DNA from: Microcella indica
GTDB lineage: Bacteria > Actinomycetota > Actinomycetes > Actinomycetales > Microbacteriaceae
Length of the DNA stretch: 64,000 nt
Assembly (NCBI RefSeq): GCF_013414345.1
Contig: NZ_CP058670.1
Span: 744,001 to 808,000 of the forward strand
Reading direction: 5' to 3'
In this document: positions 1 through 8,778 of the stretch, piece after piece
Numbering within the stretch: the first letter of the stretch is position 1
Layout: each line of letters opens with the position of its first letter
Notes under the pieces: model-generated
Databases searched by the model: none
What the model was told of the DNA's origin: nothing
The model's input: only the letters and a program-made list of their open reading frames with translations
Made by a program: the position numbers and the translations under genes

Positions 1-84
1 CGTCGTCGACCGGTTCTCGGTCGCGCGCGGCGGCGCTTCGGTGGTCTCGGTCTCGCTGGCAGCGCTGAGTTCGGTGTCGGCCAT
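1..84 (-). CDS. N-terminal fragment of an unidentified protein (runs off the window)
   Basis: An ATG at 84 read leftward gives 28 codons before the window edge (MADTELSAASETETT...). The visible part is polar, rich in Glu, Thr and Ala, and probably disordered. No domain can be recognised from it. The next gene to the right is on the same strand and ends at 180, so the two are tandem with about 95 bp between them. Identity unknown. Confidence 0.5.
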   Translation of the reverse strand, partial: MADTELSAASETETTEAPPRATENRSTT

Positions 85-179
85 GCGCCCATTCTGGCAC
101 CGGATGCTCAGGGCCGGCCCGGAGCATCCACCCAGTTGTTCCGCCCTTCTGCGACGGTCGCCCGCCGCAGAGCCGCGCC

Positions 180-1199
180 TCAGAGAATGAGCCGCGCGAC
201 GATCGGACGGTGGTCGCTGCCCGTGCCGTCCTCGGTGGTGATGACGCGGAAGCCGGTGACGGTGATGTCGTCGGTGACCATGATGTGGTCGATGGGCGCG
301 CCGAGGATCGCCGGGAGGCGGGTGGGCCACGTGCCGACGGCGCCGTTGCCGGTGAGGAGGCCCGCGTCGAGGCAGTCGCCGAGGCCGAGGCGCAGTGCCC
401 CGCCGGAGTCGCCGCCGATGGTGCGGAAGTGGTCGGCGGTCGCGTTCAGGTCACCGGCCAGGATGGTCTGCTCGCCGCGGCAGATGCCGTTGATCCAGTC
501 GAGGTCGGCGCGCCAGTTGGCGAGCTGGCTGGGCAGCGGAGCCACCGGGTGCACGCCGATGATGGTGGGGCCGTCGTGCCCGTCGGGGCGCAGCACCATG
601 CTCGGCAGCACGGTCGTGTTGCCGACGCTGTCGTCGACCACGTACTCGCCGATCGCGGCGGAGACGAGGACGGTCGTCGAGCGCGCTTTGGCGATGTAGT
701 CGAAGGCGAACGAGTACACCCACATGGGTCGGCCGGCAGCACGCAGGCCTTCGGCGACCTCGACCCCCGTCTCCTGACTGGTTTCGGGCAGCACGATGAT
801 GTCGGCCTGCTCGTCGAGGGCGAGCTGCGTGATGCGGTCGGTGCCGGGGGCGTCGCCGAGGGTGTTCCAGCTGAGCACGGAGAGTTCTGCGGGTGCCCGG
901 GTCGGGAACGACTCGTTTCCGAACCCGCGCGTCGACAGCACGGCGACGTTTACTCCCGCAAAGACGATCGCGATCAGGGCGAGGGAGGCGAGGAAGCGCC
1001 GCGCCGCGGGCCACAGCATCGCCACGAGGGCGAGCGTGAGGGCTCCGAGAATCGCGAGCGCGGCGCTGAGCGCCCGAATCGATACGAGTTGAGCGACGAC
1101 GGGCGCCTCCGACAACCCGAACAGGGCGGGCCACGCGATGACGAGCAGCGCGGCACCCACACCGAGCAGCACGGCGGCGGAAACAACTCGGCGGATCAT
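180..1199 (-). CDS. Membrane-anchored endonuclease/exonuclease/phosphatase (EEP) family protein
   Basis: 339 aa. Three hydrophobic segments (about residues 5-28, 40-62 and 69-88) place the C-terminal domain on one face of the membrane, probably outside. The EEP fold follows, with the expected active-site stations: WNTLG (111-115), LPET with Glu139, GDLNAT, a DHIMVT segment and the terminal GSDHRP motif. The family hydrolyses phosphodiester or phosphomonoester bonds in nucleic acids, inositol phosphates or sphingomyelin. The sequence alone does not give the substrate. All catalytic motifs are intact, so it is probably active. Start ATG at 1199. Confidence 0.85.
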   Translation of the reverse strand: MIRRVVSAAVLLGVGAALLVIAWPALFGLSEAPVVAQLVSIRALSAALAILGALTLALVAMLWPAARRFLASLALIAIVFAGVNVAVLSTRGFGNESFPTRAPAELSVLSWNTLGDAPGTDRITQLALDEQADIIVLPETSQETGVEVAEGLRAAGRPMWVYSFAFDYIAKARSTTVLVSAAIGEYVVDDSVGNTTVLPSMVLRPDGHDGPTIIGVHPVAPLPSQLANWRADLDWINGICRGEQTILAGDLNATADHFRTIGGDSGGALRLGLGDCLDAGLLTGNGAVGTWPTRLPAILGAPIDHIMVTDDITVTGFRVITTEDGTGSDHRPIVARLIL

Positions 1200-1384
1200 T
1201 GTTCCGCGAGCCTATCCCGGCGATCTGGCTAAGGTCCTGTCAACCGGCGGGTTTGCGCAGACGTCACGCGAACTGGGATCCAGCTGCTGTAATTGGCGGC
1301 GAATGTCGTGGGCGCCGCTCGGGGCAATTGGGTTGACCCGGTCGGGGCGGAGGCGCGTTTTCGTCTCCGCCCCAACCAGATTCC

Positions 1385-1804
1385 TCACACTCGGGGCTTG
1401 AGGATTAGTGCGCCGACCGCGAGCAATAAGGAAGCAGCAACTAAGAGTTGCCAACTGCTGGTGAGTATCACACCGACTATCGCGGCTATCACCACGATGA
1501 GAGCCGCCGCGAGCACCAGGGTGGCCCGCAGTCCCGGCCGAGTGTTTCCTGAGCCGGACAGGTTTCGGTGCGACCAGAAGAATCCTGCGTAGGCGATCGC
1601 AGAAACCGCTGCAAACGACCCATTCGCGAGTGACGGGTCGATGGTGCGGTACTCCAACAGCGCAACCATCAGTGCGCCGATCGCGCACAAAGCCGCTGTC
1701 AGGCTGAGGAGCCGTGCTGAGTAGCTTGACCGTCGCCTAGGGTTCACAGTGGGGTCCACCTCTTGATCACCCCTCTCGCTAGTAGCAGTTGCCGCCCGGG
1801 CCAT
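1385..1804 (-). CDS. Small multi-pass membrane protein, unknown function
   Basis: 139 aa with a hydrophilic Arg-rich N-terminus and about four hydrophobic segments (roughly residues 30-50, 60-77, 92-115 and 117-136), ending in KPRV. I do not recognise a family. Its start lies 26 bases inside the end of the secreted-protein gene upstream, which implies translational coupling and a shared transcript. Codon use is less GC-biased than in the core genes, suggesting acquired DNA. A membrane partner for the co-encoded secreted protein (immunity, export or anchoring) is plausible but only inferred from position. Confidence 0.6.
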   Translation of the reverse strand: MARAATATSERGDQEVDPTVNPRRRSSYSARLLSLTAALCAIGALMVALLEYRTIDPSLANGSFAAVSAIAYAGFFWSHRNLSGSGNTRPGLRATLVLAAALIVVIAAIVGVILTSSWQLLVAASLLLAVGALILKPRV

Positions 1805-2693
1805 AAATGACCGGGTGCATTGTCGCTGTGGGACTGTAGATCATGGCCCTAATGCCCAAGCACTTTCCCTGGTCATAGGCGTCTGCAGCCGTGCCTTGAA
1901 TCCACAGTGCCATCCCGGCGATTGCTGCGGCGCAGATCGCGGCCGGCCAACCTGCAGCAGGCAACAGGGGGGCGCATATTCCCGCCGTGAGGGTGCCGAG
2001 CCCACCGTAGAAGCCGATCTGGCGAGTCTCCCATCGGTTCATTTCTACCGTGCAGAACAGCCAGTCGCAGGCGAGCGCGGGATCGGCGACAACGGGGTAA
2101 GACTCCTTGCCTGTGAGCGCAACTTCTTGCACAAGAGTTGATCCATCGATCTCGTAGTGTGTCTGGACGGGCTTTCCTTGTGCATCGAGCGCCCATGCAG
2201 GCGAAATTATGTTCTCGAGGTTCCCGGCCTCGTCGGAGATTGTCACCCAACCGCCATCAAGAGACTTCAAGGTCGCGGGCTGTCCGTCAATGGTGATCGT
2301 GAATCGGTGAATGGCATCGCTCGTTGGTTCTTCGAGAACCACGTATGCCGATCCGGGTGTGCCCTTTCCACGCGTCAATACGTACGAGTGTGACTTGTTG
2401 GTGGCGACTACGGTGGTGTCGCGCTCGACACTCGTTCGAATTGTGCCGCGGTCTACTGCGGGTTCGATCCCAACTAGGCGGCCTGACGGAGAGCGAACCT
2501 CAAGAACGCTGCTGCGTCCGGGCTTCAAGGCGGAATTTGCGAGGTTAGCGCCCACGATCTCATCTACCGCTTCGATTGCTCGAAGAGCGGCCGCATCGTC
2601 GGCCATCGCGGGTGTGGCTCCGACTCCGGAAAGCATTGCCGCCAAGGCCAGTGCGGCCAATGTCTTGATCTTTTTCAGATTAGCTCCGTTCAC
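1779..2693 (-). CDS. Secreted protein with YPVVADP linker and hydrophobic Cys-containing C-terminal domain
   Basis: 304 aa from a GTG start. Residues 1-31 form a Sec signal peptide (KK then a hydrophobic stretch, cleavage near PAMA-DD). A mature region of about 165 residues leads to a YPVVADP motif at 199-205. The last 100 residues hold a Gly/Ala-rich hydrophobic stretch (about 227-270) and six cysteines (209, 214, 240, 254, 278, 303). From memory, actinobacterial secreted proteins of unknown function share this arrangement, with a pro-like region, the YPVVADP motif and a C-terminal Cys-containing domain. That resembles a precursor whose C-terminal part is released. It overlaps the small membrane-protein gene. 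A bacteriocin or adhesin role is speculation. Confidence 0.65.
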   Translation of the reverse strand: MNGANLKKIKTLAALALAAMLSGVGATPAMADDAAALRAIEAVDEIVGANLANSALKPGRSSVLEVRSPSGRLVGIEPAVDRGTIRTSVERDTTVVATNKSHSYVLTRGKGTPGSAYVVLEEPTSDAIHRFTITIDGQPATLKSLDGGWVTISDEAGNLENIISPAWALDAQGKPVQTHYEIDGSTLVQEVALTGKESYPVVADPALACDWLFCTVEMNRWETRQIGFYGGLGTLTAGICAPLLPAAGWPAAICAAAIAGMALWIQGTAADAYDQGKCLGIRAMIYSPTATMHPVIYGPGGNCY

Positions 2694-3176
2694 TCGAAGG
2701 TATTGACCATTGATCAGGTCACCTACACCCAGGCAAACAGATATAGAACGATATGTCTACCCTCGGCCGCTGCGCCTTCGTCGGTCGACGGTCTCTAGCT
2801 CGCATCGGGATGGTCCTACTGTCCAAAAGTCCTCGTGAGGTCCGCGGCGGCCTGATGATCGACGAAGCGACAAGAAGTGGAATGGCATGAGGCATAGTCT
2901 GATCGAGGCGAAACCGTGGACAGGAGATGATGGAGAATTTCTGTTCATCGCACCGTCCGTGAGCCTCTCTGCCGCATGAAGCTTTCCGGCGTGGGTGATT
3001 CTGACTATGTGCATGGGGACGCCAGGGCGCCGACAGCCGCTCGTGACTTCGGCGTCGTTGCCGTTGGGGCTTTCCCCAGGTCGTTTCCGTCACAGCGTCG
3101 TTTCAGCCTGAATGGACGAGCGAAGGCGCCAACACGATTGCCCTGACGTACGGCTGTTTGCCTTAGTTCTCGTCGC
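2694..3176. other. Intergenic stretch without a convincing gene
   Basis: About 480 bp of lower-GC DNA between the secreted-protein gene and the left flank of the IS256-type element. A 124-codon minus-strand reading frame crosses it, but it has no ribosome site, no recognisable domain and an implausible composition. Presumably holds the promoter of the secreted-protein operon at its left end; I cannot assign promoter boxes. Confidence 0.4.
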
Positions 3177-3184
3177 CGAAACTC
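3177..3184. repeat. Left target-site duplication of the IS256-family element (CGAAACTC)
   Basis: The octamer CGAAACTC here recurs at 4594-4601 on the other side of the element. Eight or nine bases is the usual duplication length for the IS256 family. Confidence 0.85.
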
Positions 3185-4593
3185 GGTCAAGTCCCTGGAA
3201 GTGGTGTAACGGCTGATCCTTCGCTTTATGCGCTGAGCGCGATGAAGGTGTCGGCGACCACCTCGTCTCCGTTGTTGGGCAGCACCCGCATGCGGGAGCG
3301 TGCCAGGACCTCCAGGCCCAAGTAGCGGCGCCCCTCTGCCCACTCGTCGGTCTGCTCGGCCAGAACGCCGCCGACCAGGCGGATGACGCTGTCGCGGTTG
3401 GGGAAGATGCCCACGGAGTCGGTGCGGCGGCGGATCTCGCGGTTGAGGCGCTCGTTGGGATTGTTCGACCAGATCTGCGACCAGACATCTTTGGGGAACT
3501 CGGTGAAGGCGAGAATGTCGGCCCGAGCGGTATCGAGGTGCTCGGCGACCGCGGGGAGCTTCTCGGCGACGTAATCCAGGGTCCGATCGAACTGGGCGTG
3601 GACGTCGGAGGCGGTGGGCTGGTCATAGACGGAGTGCAGCATCGCCTTCACCGCCGGCCACATGCTCTTCGGGGTCACGCTCATCAGGTTCGCCGCGTAG
3701 TGGGTGCGGCAGCGTTGCCAGGTGGCGCCGGGCAGGTTCGCTGCGATCGCGTCTTTCAGGCCGGCGTGCGCGTCACTGGTGACGAGCTGCACGCCGGTGA
3801 GCCCGCGGGCGACGAGGTCGGCGAAGAACGCATTCCACGCCGACCCGGTCTCGCTCGTGGCCGTCTGCAGGCCGAGGACTTCCCGGCGGCCGTCGCCGTT
3901 GACCCCGGTGGCGATCAGCACGACCGTGTTCACCACCCGGCCGCCCTCGCGAACCTTCATCGTGAGAGCGTCGGCAGCCACGAACGTGAACGGGCCCGCC
4001 TCGACCAAAGACCGGTGCCGGAAGTCGGCAACCTGCTCGTCGAGCTCGGCAGCCATCCGCGAGACCTGCGACTTCGATAGAGCGTTGATGCCGAGAGTCT
4101 TCACCAGCTTGTCCATCCGCCGGGTGCTCACCCCGGCGAGGTAGCAGTCGGCAATCACGGTGATCAGAGCCGCCTCGGAGCGTTTCCTGCGCTCCAGCAG
4201 CCACTCCGGAAAGTAGGTGCCCGATCGTAGTTTCGGGATCGCGACATCGATCGTGCCGATGCGAGTGTCCAGGTCACGGTGCCGGTAGCCGTTGCGGTGC
4301 GTCACCCGATCAGGGCTGGGCTTGCCCCACTCGGCGCCGACCACAGCGTCGGCATCAGCGGACAGCAGGGCGTTGATCATGGTCTGCAGCAAATGCCTCA
4401 TCAAATCCGGCGACGCCTCCGAGAGGGCTTCACCCAGAACGGTCGCAGGGTCGACAATGTGTGGAGCGGTCATCGTGTTGATGCCTTTCGAGTGGAGGTA
4501 AGAGACTTCTCGAAGGATCACACGGTGACCGCGTCCACGTCAGCAACGACGTGCGCGACCACCGTGCGTTACACCACTATGTGGGACTCCACT
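3185..4593. mobile_element. IS256-family insertion sequence, complete
   Basis: 1409 bp bounded by 8-bp direct repeats (CGAAACTC at 3177-3184 and 4594-4601). The ends are imperfect 26-bp inverted repeats, 3185-3210 and 4568-4593, matching at 19 of 26 positions. The best-matched parts are AGTCCC and the inner GTGGTGTAAC. One transposase gene fills the element. Intact repeats, an intact transposase and exact target duplication indicate a recent, probably mobile copy. It lies in intergenic DNA and breaks no gene I can identify. Confidence 0.9.
3226..4473 (-). CDS. IS256-family (mutator-type) transposase
   Basis: 415 aa from the ATG at 4473 (MTAPHIVDP). An upstream in-frame extension exists, but an AAAGG ribosome site precedes this ATG. 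DDE catalytic residues are visible: Asp in VAADALTMKV, Asp in VTSDAHAGLKDAI and Glu in NPNERLNREIRRRTDSVGIF, the last being the mutator-family signature. The central WQRCRTHYAANL segment is also typical. It catalyses cut- or copy-out movement of its own element through the flanking inverted repeats. No frameshift or truncation, so likely functional. Confidence 0.93.
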   Translation of the reverse strand: MTAPHIVDPATVLGEALSEASPDLMRHLLQTMINALLSADADAVVGAEWGKPSPDRVTHRNGYRHRDLDTRIGTIDVAIPKLRSGTYFPEWLLERRKRSEAALITVIADCYLAGVSTRRMDKLVKTLGINALSKSQVSRMAAELDEQVADFRHRSLVEAGPFTFVAADALTMKVREGGRVVNTVVLIATGVNGDGRREVLGLQTATSETGSAWNAFFADLVARGLTGVQLVTSDAHAGLKDAIAANLPGATWQRCRTHYAANLMSVTPKSMWPAVKAMLHSVYDQPTASDVHAQFDRTLDYVAEKLPAVAEHLDTARADILAFTEFPKDVWSQIWSNNPNERLNREIRRRTDSVGIFPNRDSVIRLVGGVLAEQTDEWAEGRRYLGLEVLARSRMRVLPNNGDEVVADTFIALSA

Positions 4594-4601
4594 CGAAACT
4601 C
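4594..4601. repeat. Right target-site duplication of the IS256-family element (CGAAACTC)
   Basis: Exact copy of 3177-3184. Deleting the element and one copy joins 3184 to 4602 and leaves an uninterrupted intergenic sequence. Confidence 0.85.
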
Positions 4602-4682
4602 CCGGATTGATTGCTGAGACACCATGTGCGACAGCAGTTGTAGTCAAGGATTGGTACACCCGCGCCACCTACGATTAACCCC

Positions 4683-5534
4683 ATGCCCCGCGGCCCCATC
4701 GACCTGCACACGCACAGCAGCGTCAGTGACGGCACCGAGACCCCCACGCAGCTCATCCGCGCCGCGCTCGAGGCGGGCCTCGACACAGTCGCGATCACCG
4801 ACCACGACTCGACGGCCGGGTGGGATGAGGCGCTCACGGCGGCGAGCGGCACGGGCATCCAGATCATTCGGGGCATGGAGCTCAGCACGCGGTACGAGTG
4901 GCGCAGCGTGCACGTGCTCGGCTACCTCTTCGACCCCAACGACGGCGAGCTCGTCGCCGAGACGGCGCACATTCGCGCCGACCGCCTCGGCCGGGCCGAG
5001 CGCATGGTCACCAACATCGCGCGCGACTACGACGTCAGCTGGGATGACGTGCTCGCGCAGAGCGGAGGCGACAGCATCGGCCGCCCCCACATCGCCGACG
5101 CGCTCGTGGCCCGCGGCATCGTGCGCACGCGCAGCGAGGCCTTCGCGTCGATCCTGCACTTCACGGGCGGCTACTACCTGCCGCACGAGGCGCCGACCGT
5201 GCTCGACGGGGTGCGCATGATCACCGAGGCCGGGGGAGCCGCGGTGCTCGCCCACCCGGCGACGCGCGGACGTGAGGCGGTCGTCGACGACCGCGGCATG
5301 GCGGCGCTCGTCGAGGCGGGGCTCGTGGGGCTCGAGGTCGGTCACCGTGAGAACACGCCCGACGGCCGCGCCCGCCTGCTCGAGCTCGCCGCCCAGTTCG
5401 ACCTCGTCGTCACCGGGTCGAGCGACTACCACGGCGAGGGCAAGCCCAACCGCCTCGCCGAGAACACGACCGAGCCCGAGGCACTCGAGCGCCTCATCGC
5501 GCGCACGAGCGGCGTGCGGCCCGTGCGCGCCTAG
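4683..5534 (+). CDS. PHP-domain metal-dependent phosphoesterase (TrpH/YciV-like)
   Basis: 283 aa. PHP-domain metal-binding motifs run in order: DLHTHS (7-12), TDHD (39-42), a mid-protein RPHIADAL segment, VLAHPATRG and the terminal GSSDYHG. The family includes E. coli YciV (RNase AM), which acts on 5'-phosphorylated RNA and on 3',5'-nucleotide bisphosphates, so a small-RNA or nucleotide phosphoesterase role is likely. All metal ligands seem present. The gene stands alone, facing the MFS transporter gene, with a long inverted repeat between their ends. Confidence 0.88.
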   Translation: MPRGPIDLHTHSSVSDGTETPTQLIRAALEAGLDTVAITDHDSTAGWDEALTAASGTGIQIIRGMELSTRYEWRSVHVLGYLFDPNDGELVAETAHIRADRLGRAERMVTNIARDYDVSWDDVLAQSGGDSIGRPHIADALVARGIVRTRSEAFASILHFTGGYYLPHEAPTVLDGVRMITEAGGAAVLAHPATRGREAVVDDRGMAALVEAGLVGLEVGHRENTPDGRARLLELAAQFDLVVTGSSDYHGEGKPNRLAENTTEPEALERLIARTSGVRPVRA

Positions 5535-5550
5535 GGCGGGCGCGAGGCGA

Positions 5551-5612
5551 GTCACGCCGATTGTGACAAGACACGCGAAACGTTCGGCGTGGTGTGTCAC
5601 GAACGGCGTGAC
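5551..5612. terminator. Long inverted repeat between convergent genes, probable bidirectional terminator
   Basis: Arms 5551-5573 and 5590-5612 match at about 18 of 23 positions around a 16-nt loop. The core GTCACGCCG pairs with CGGCGTGAC. It lies 17 bp past the PHP gene stop and 60 bp before the end of the convergent transporter gene. There is no T-run, so transcription may stop by a Rho-assisted or structure-only mechanism. Confidence 0.5.
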
Positions 5613-5671
5613 GGGGTGCGCTCGAGCGGCAACGCGCACAAGTGGTGTCGCGCGCCACCGAGCCAGAGCCC

Positions 5672-7216
5672 CTAGCTCGTCGGCTCGGCCTCCGTGTGCA
5701 GCGGCGTCTGCGCTGCGATCTGACCGGTGGCCGTCGGCGGCTCGGCAGGGATGACCCGGCGCACGAGCAGGACGACCGGCAGCACGAGCGTCGCGATGAT
5801 CGCGCCGACCATGAAGGCGAGCTGGATGCCCGGCACCGAGACCTCGCTCGCCACGCTGCCCGGCCCGCCGGCGGCGGCCGCGACCGAGATGAAGAGCGCG
5901 ATGCCCGCGGCCCCGGAGACCTGCTGAATGGTGCCGACAATGGCCGAGCCGTAGGAGTTGAGCTCGGGGCGAATAGCGGAGAGCCCGTTCGTGAGAAGCG
6001 GCGTGAACAGCAGCGCGAGGCCCATGCTGAGCCCGATGTGCGCGGCGGTGATGAGCCACAGCGGCGTCGTGGCCGAGAGGAACGTCATGCCCCACATGGC
6101 GACGGCGAGCAGGATCGCTCCGCTCAGGGCGAGGCCGCGCGGCCCGACCGCGTCGTAGCGGCGCCCGATGAGCGGCGCGATGAGCCCCTGCAGCAGCGCT
6201 CCCGGCAGGATGAGCAGTCCTGAGACGAGCGGGCTCAGGCCGAGCACCTGCTGCACGTAGAGCGGGATGAGGATGATCGCCCCGAACAGCGCCATCGACG
6301 CGACCGACACGGTGATGATGGAGAGGGTGAACTGCCGCGCCTGGAAGGTGCGCAGGTCGAGCAGCGCGCGCTCTCCGCGGCGCTGCAGGACGAGCTGGCG
6401 CCAGACGAACAGCGCGAGACCGAGCATCCCGATGGCAATCGCGATGATCGCGGTCGTCGTCGCTTCGCTGATCGCGGATGCTCCCGCCTCGCCGCCCGCG
6501 CCCCCACTCTGCCCGGCCTCGCCGAGCAGGCTCAGCCCGTAGACGAAGCCGCCGAACCCGATCGCCGAGAGCGGCACCGAGAGCAGGTCGAGGCGGCCCG
6601 GCTGCGGCTCGCCCACGTTGACGACGCGCAGCGCGCCGAGGGTCAAGGCCGCGAGCGCGATCGGCAGCATGACGATGAACAGCCAGCGCCAGCCGAGCGA
6701 GTCGAGGATGAGGCCCGAAACGCTCGGCCCGAGCGCGGGCGCGACGGCGATGACGATCGAGATGCGCCCCACGATGCGGCCGCGAATCTGCGGCGGCACG
6801 AGCCCGAACACGGTCGTGAACAGCAGCGGCATCATGATGGCCGTGCCGCTCGCCTGCACGATGCGCGCCACGAGCAGCATCTCGAAGCCGGGGGAGAGCG
6901 CGCCGAGGAGCGTGCCGAGGCCGAACAGGCTCATCGCGACGATGAACATGGGCCGCGTCTGGAAGCGCTGCAGCAGGAAGCCCGTGATGGGGATGATGAC
7001 GGCGAGGGTCAGCATGAACGCGGTCGTCAGCCACTGCGCCATCGCCGCCGTGACGCCGAGGTCGTCGATGAGCTCCGGGATCGCGACCCCGAACAGCGTC
7101 TCGTTGAGGATCACCACGAAGGCGGAGACGAGCAGGAGCGAGATGACGAGGCTGTGCCGAGCGTCCATGGTGGGCGCGGGCGCCGAGGAGACGCGCGCGG
7201 AAGGGGAGGTGGTCAC
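5672..7216 (-). CDS. DHA2-type multidrug MFS transporter (EmrB/QacA-like)
   Basis: 514 aa with about 14 membrane segments. The N-half carries the drug-efflux motif around NETLFGVAIPELIDDLG and the motif-A-like segment after TM2. This layout fits the proton-coupled DHA2 family that exports drugs, dyes or metabolites. The start is taken as GTG 7216; an internal Met at residue 17 is an alternative. It lies 12 bp after the helicase gene on the same strand and could be co-transcribed with it. No regulator is adjacent, and substrates cannot be inferred. Confidence 0.85.
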   Translation of the reverse strand: MTTSPSARVSSAPAPTMDARHSLVISLLLVSAFVVILNETLFGVAIPELIDDLGVTAAMAQWLTTAFMLTLAVIIPITGFLLQRFQTRPMFIVAMSLFGLGTLLGALSPGFEMLLVARIVQASGTAIMMPLLFTTVFGLVPPQIRGRIVGRISIVIAVAPALGPSVSGLILDSLGWRWLFIVMLPIALAALTLGALRVVNVGEPQPGRLDLLSVPLSAIGFGGFVYGLSLLGEAGQSGGAGGEAGASAISEATTTAIIAIAIGMLGLALFVWRQLVLQRRGERALLDLRTFQARQFTLSIITVSVASMALFGAIILIPLYVQQVLGLSPLVSGLLILPGALLQGLIAPLIGRRYDAVGPRGLALSGAILLAVAMWGMTFLSATTPLWLITAAHIGLSMGLALLFTPLLTNGLSAIRPELNSYGSAIVGTIQQVSGAAGIALFISVAAAAGGPGSVASEVSVPGIQLAFMVGAIIATLVLPVVLLVRRVIPAEPPTATGQIAAQTPLHTEAEPTS

Positions 7217-7228
7217 CGCGAGGTCAAC

Positions 7229-8689
7229 CTAGGAGTTCGCGGCGGTATTCCCGCCCGAATTCTGACCGCCGCCTCCGCCGCTGCGACGACGACGGCGCCG
7301 ACGCGGGGCACCACCCTCGCCCGACGAGGATGCTGCGCTCGAGCCCTCGGACGCACCAGCATTGCGGCCGCCGCCGGAGCGCTCGCCGCCACGCTGCTCC
7401 CCGCCACCCTGGCCGCCGCGACCCTCGCCGCCACCGCCACCACCGCTGCGCCGGCTGCGCTCGCGCGGAGGCCGCGAGGCCTCGCGCTCGACGCGGGGGA
7501 TGGGGGTCGCCTTGAGGCGGCCCTTCGAGCCCTCGGGAATGTTGAGGTCGGCGTAGAGGTGGGGCGACGAGGAGTACGTCTCGACCGGGTCGGGCTGGCC
7601 CATGTCGAGGGCGCGGTTGATGAGCGCCCACTTGTGCATGTCGGCCCAGTCGACGAAGGTCACGGCGATGCCGGTCTTGCCCGCGCGGCCGGTGCGGCCC
7701 ACGCGGTGCAGGTAGGCGTCGTGGTCGTCGGGCACGGTGTGGTTGATGACGTGCGTGACGTCGTTGACGTCGATGCCGCGCGCGGCGACATCCGTCGCGA
7801 TGAGGATGTCCTTCTTGCCGGCCTTGAACGCGGCCATGGAGCGCTCGCGCGCCTCCTGCGTCATGTCGCCGTGCACGGCGCCCGCGCTGAAGCCGCGGTC
7901 GTTGAGCTCTTCGACGATCTTCGCCGCGGCGCGCTTGGTGCGCGTGAAGACGACGGTCTTGCCGCGCCCCTCGGACTGCAGGATGCGGCCGATGACCTCA
8001 TCCTTGTCGAGCGCGTGCGCCCGGTAGACGATGTGCTTGATGTTCGACTGCCACAGGCCCTCGTCGGGGTCGGTCGCGCGAATATGAATCGGCCGCGTCA
8101 TGAACCGGCGCGCCAAGGCGACGATGGGGCCCGGCATGGTGGCCGAGAACAGCATGGTGTGACGCGTGGGCTTGGTCTGCGCGAAGAGCTTCTCGATGTC
8201 GCCGAGGAAGCCCAGGTCGAGCATCTTGTCGGCCTCGTCGAGCACCATGACCTGCACGTCGGCGAGCGACAGCAGCCGCTGGCTCGCGAGGTCGAGCAGG
8301 CGGCCTGGAGTGCCGACGACGATCTGCGCGCCCGCCTTGATCTGCTCGATCTGGCCCTCGTAGGCCTTGCCGCCGTAGATGGAGACGATCTTGACGTCGC
8401 GGTTGGCGGAGGCGAGCTCGAGGTCTTGCGTCACCTGCACGCAGAGCTCGCGCGTGGGCACGACGACGAGCGCCTTGACGCCCGGCTCGGGGTGCAGGCC
8501 GAGGTGCTGGATGAGCGGAAGCCCGAAACCGAAGGTCTTGCCTGTACCGGTCTTGGCCTGGCCGATGATGTCCTGCCCGCTGAGCGCGAGGGGGATCGTC
8601 TGGGTCTGGATGGGGAAGGGCTCGATGATGCCCTTGCTTGCGAGGGCTTCGACCATGTCGGTCTCGATGCCCAGGTCGGAGAAAGTCAC
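7229..8689 (-). CDS. DEAD-box ATP-dependent RNA helicase (RhlE-like)
   Basis: 486 aa from the GTG at 8689 (reads TFSDLGIE, the usual family start). A longer in-frame start at 8785 would run into the divergent gene and is rejected. Motifs: Q-motif FPIQTQTIPLAL, Walker A AKTGTGKT (45-52), PTREL, TPGR, DEAD, SAT, and the C-lobe HRVGRTGRAG. The last 80 or so residues form an Arg/Gly/Ser-rich basic tail, as in RNA-remodelling RhlE/CsdA types. In M. tuberculosis the rhlE gene is likewise next to a ferritin-like protein gene. Likely works in rRNA or mRNA structure remodelling. Confidence 0.93.
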   Translation of the reverse strand: MTFSDLGIETDMVEALASKGIIEPFPIQTQTIPLALSGQDIIGQAKTGTGKTFGFGLPLIQHLGLHPEPGVKALVVVPTRELCVQVTQDLELASANRDVKIVSIYGGKAYEGQIEQIKAGAQIVVGTPGRLLDLASQRLLSLADVQVMVLDEADKMLDLGFLGDIEKLFAQTKPTRHTMLFSATMPGPIVALARRFMTRPIHIRATDPDEGLWQSNIKHIVYRAHALDKDEVIGRILQSEGRGKTVVFTRTKRAAAKIVEELNDRGFSAGAVHGDMTQEARERSMAAFKAGKKDILIATDVAARGIDVNDVTHVINHTVPDDHDAYLHRVGRTGRAGKTGIAVTFVDWADMHKWALINRALDMGQPDPVETYSSSPHLYADLNIPEGSKGRLKATPIPRVEREASRPPRERSRRSGGGGGGEGRGGQGGGEQRGGERSGGGRNAGASEGSSAASSSGEGGAPRRRRRRRSGGGGGQNSGGNTAANS

Positions 8690-8778
8690 GTGGGTGTATC
8701 GCCTGTCTATATAGATGAGTGGCACCAGTTTAGCCGCCACGAGGCCGGGCGGTCGTGGGCATCGCTTAGGCTGAGCGG

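Noticed and set aside
2719-3093. 124-codon minus-strand frame between the secreted-protein gene and the IS256 element
   Set aside because: No ribosome site, no domain, abnormal composition; treated as intergenic.
4644-7034. Very long minus-strand frame (796 codons) across the PHP and MFS genes, and similar long frames at 12009-14414, 16196-18154 and 20053-22377
   Set aside because: They are antisense or out of frame to clear, motif-rich genes; Arg/Ala-rich composition is typical of high-GC shadow frames.
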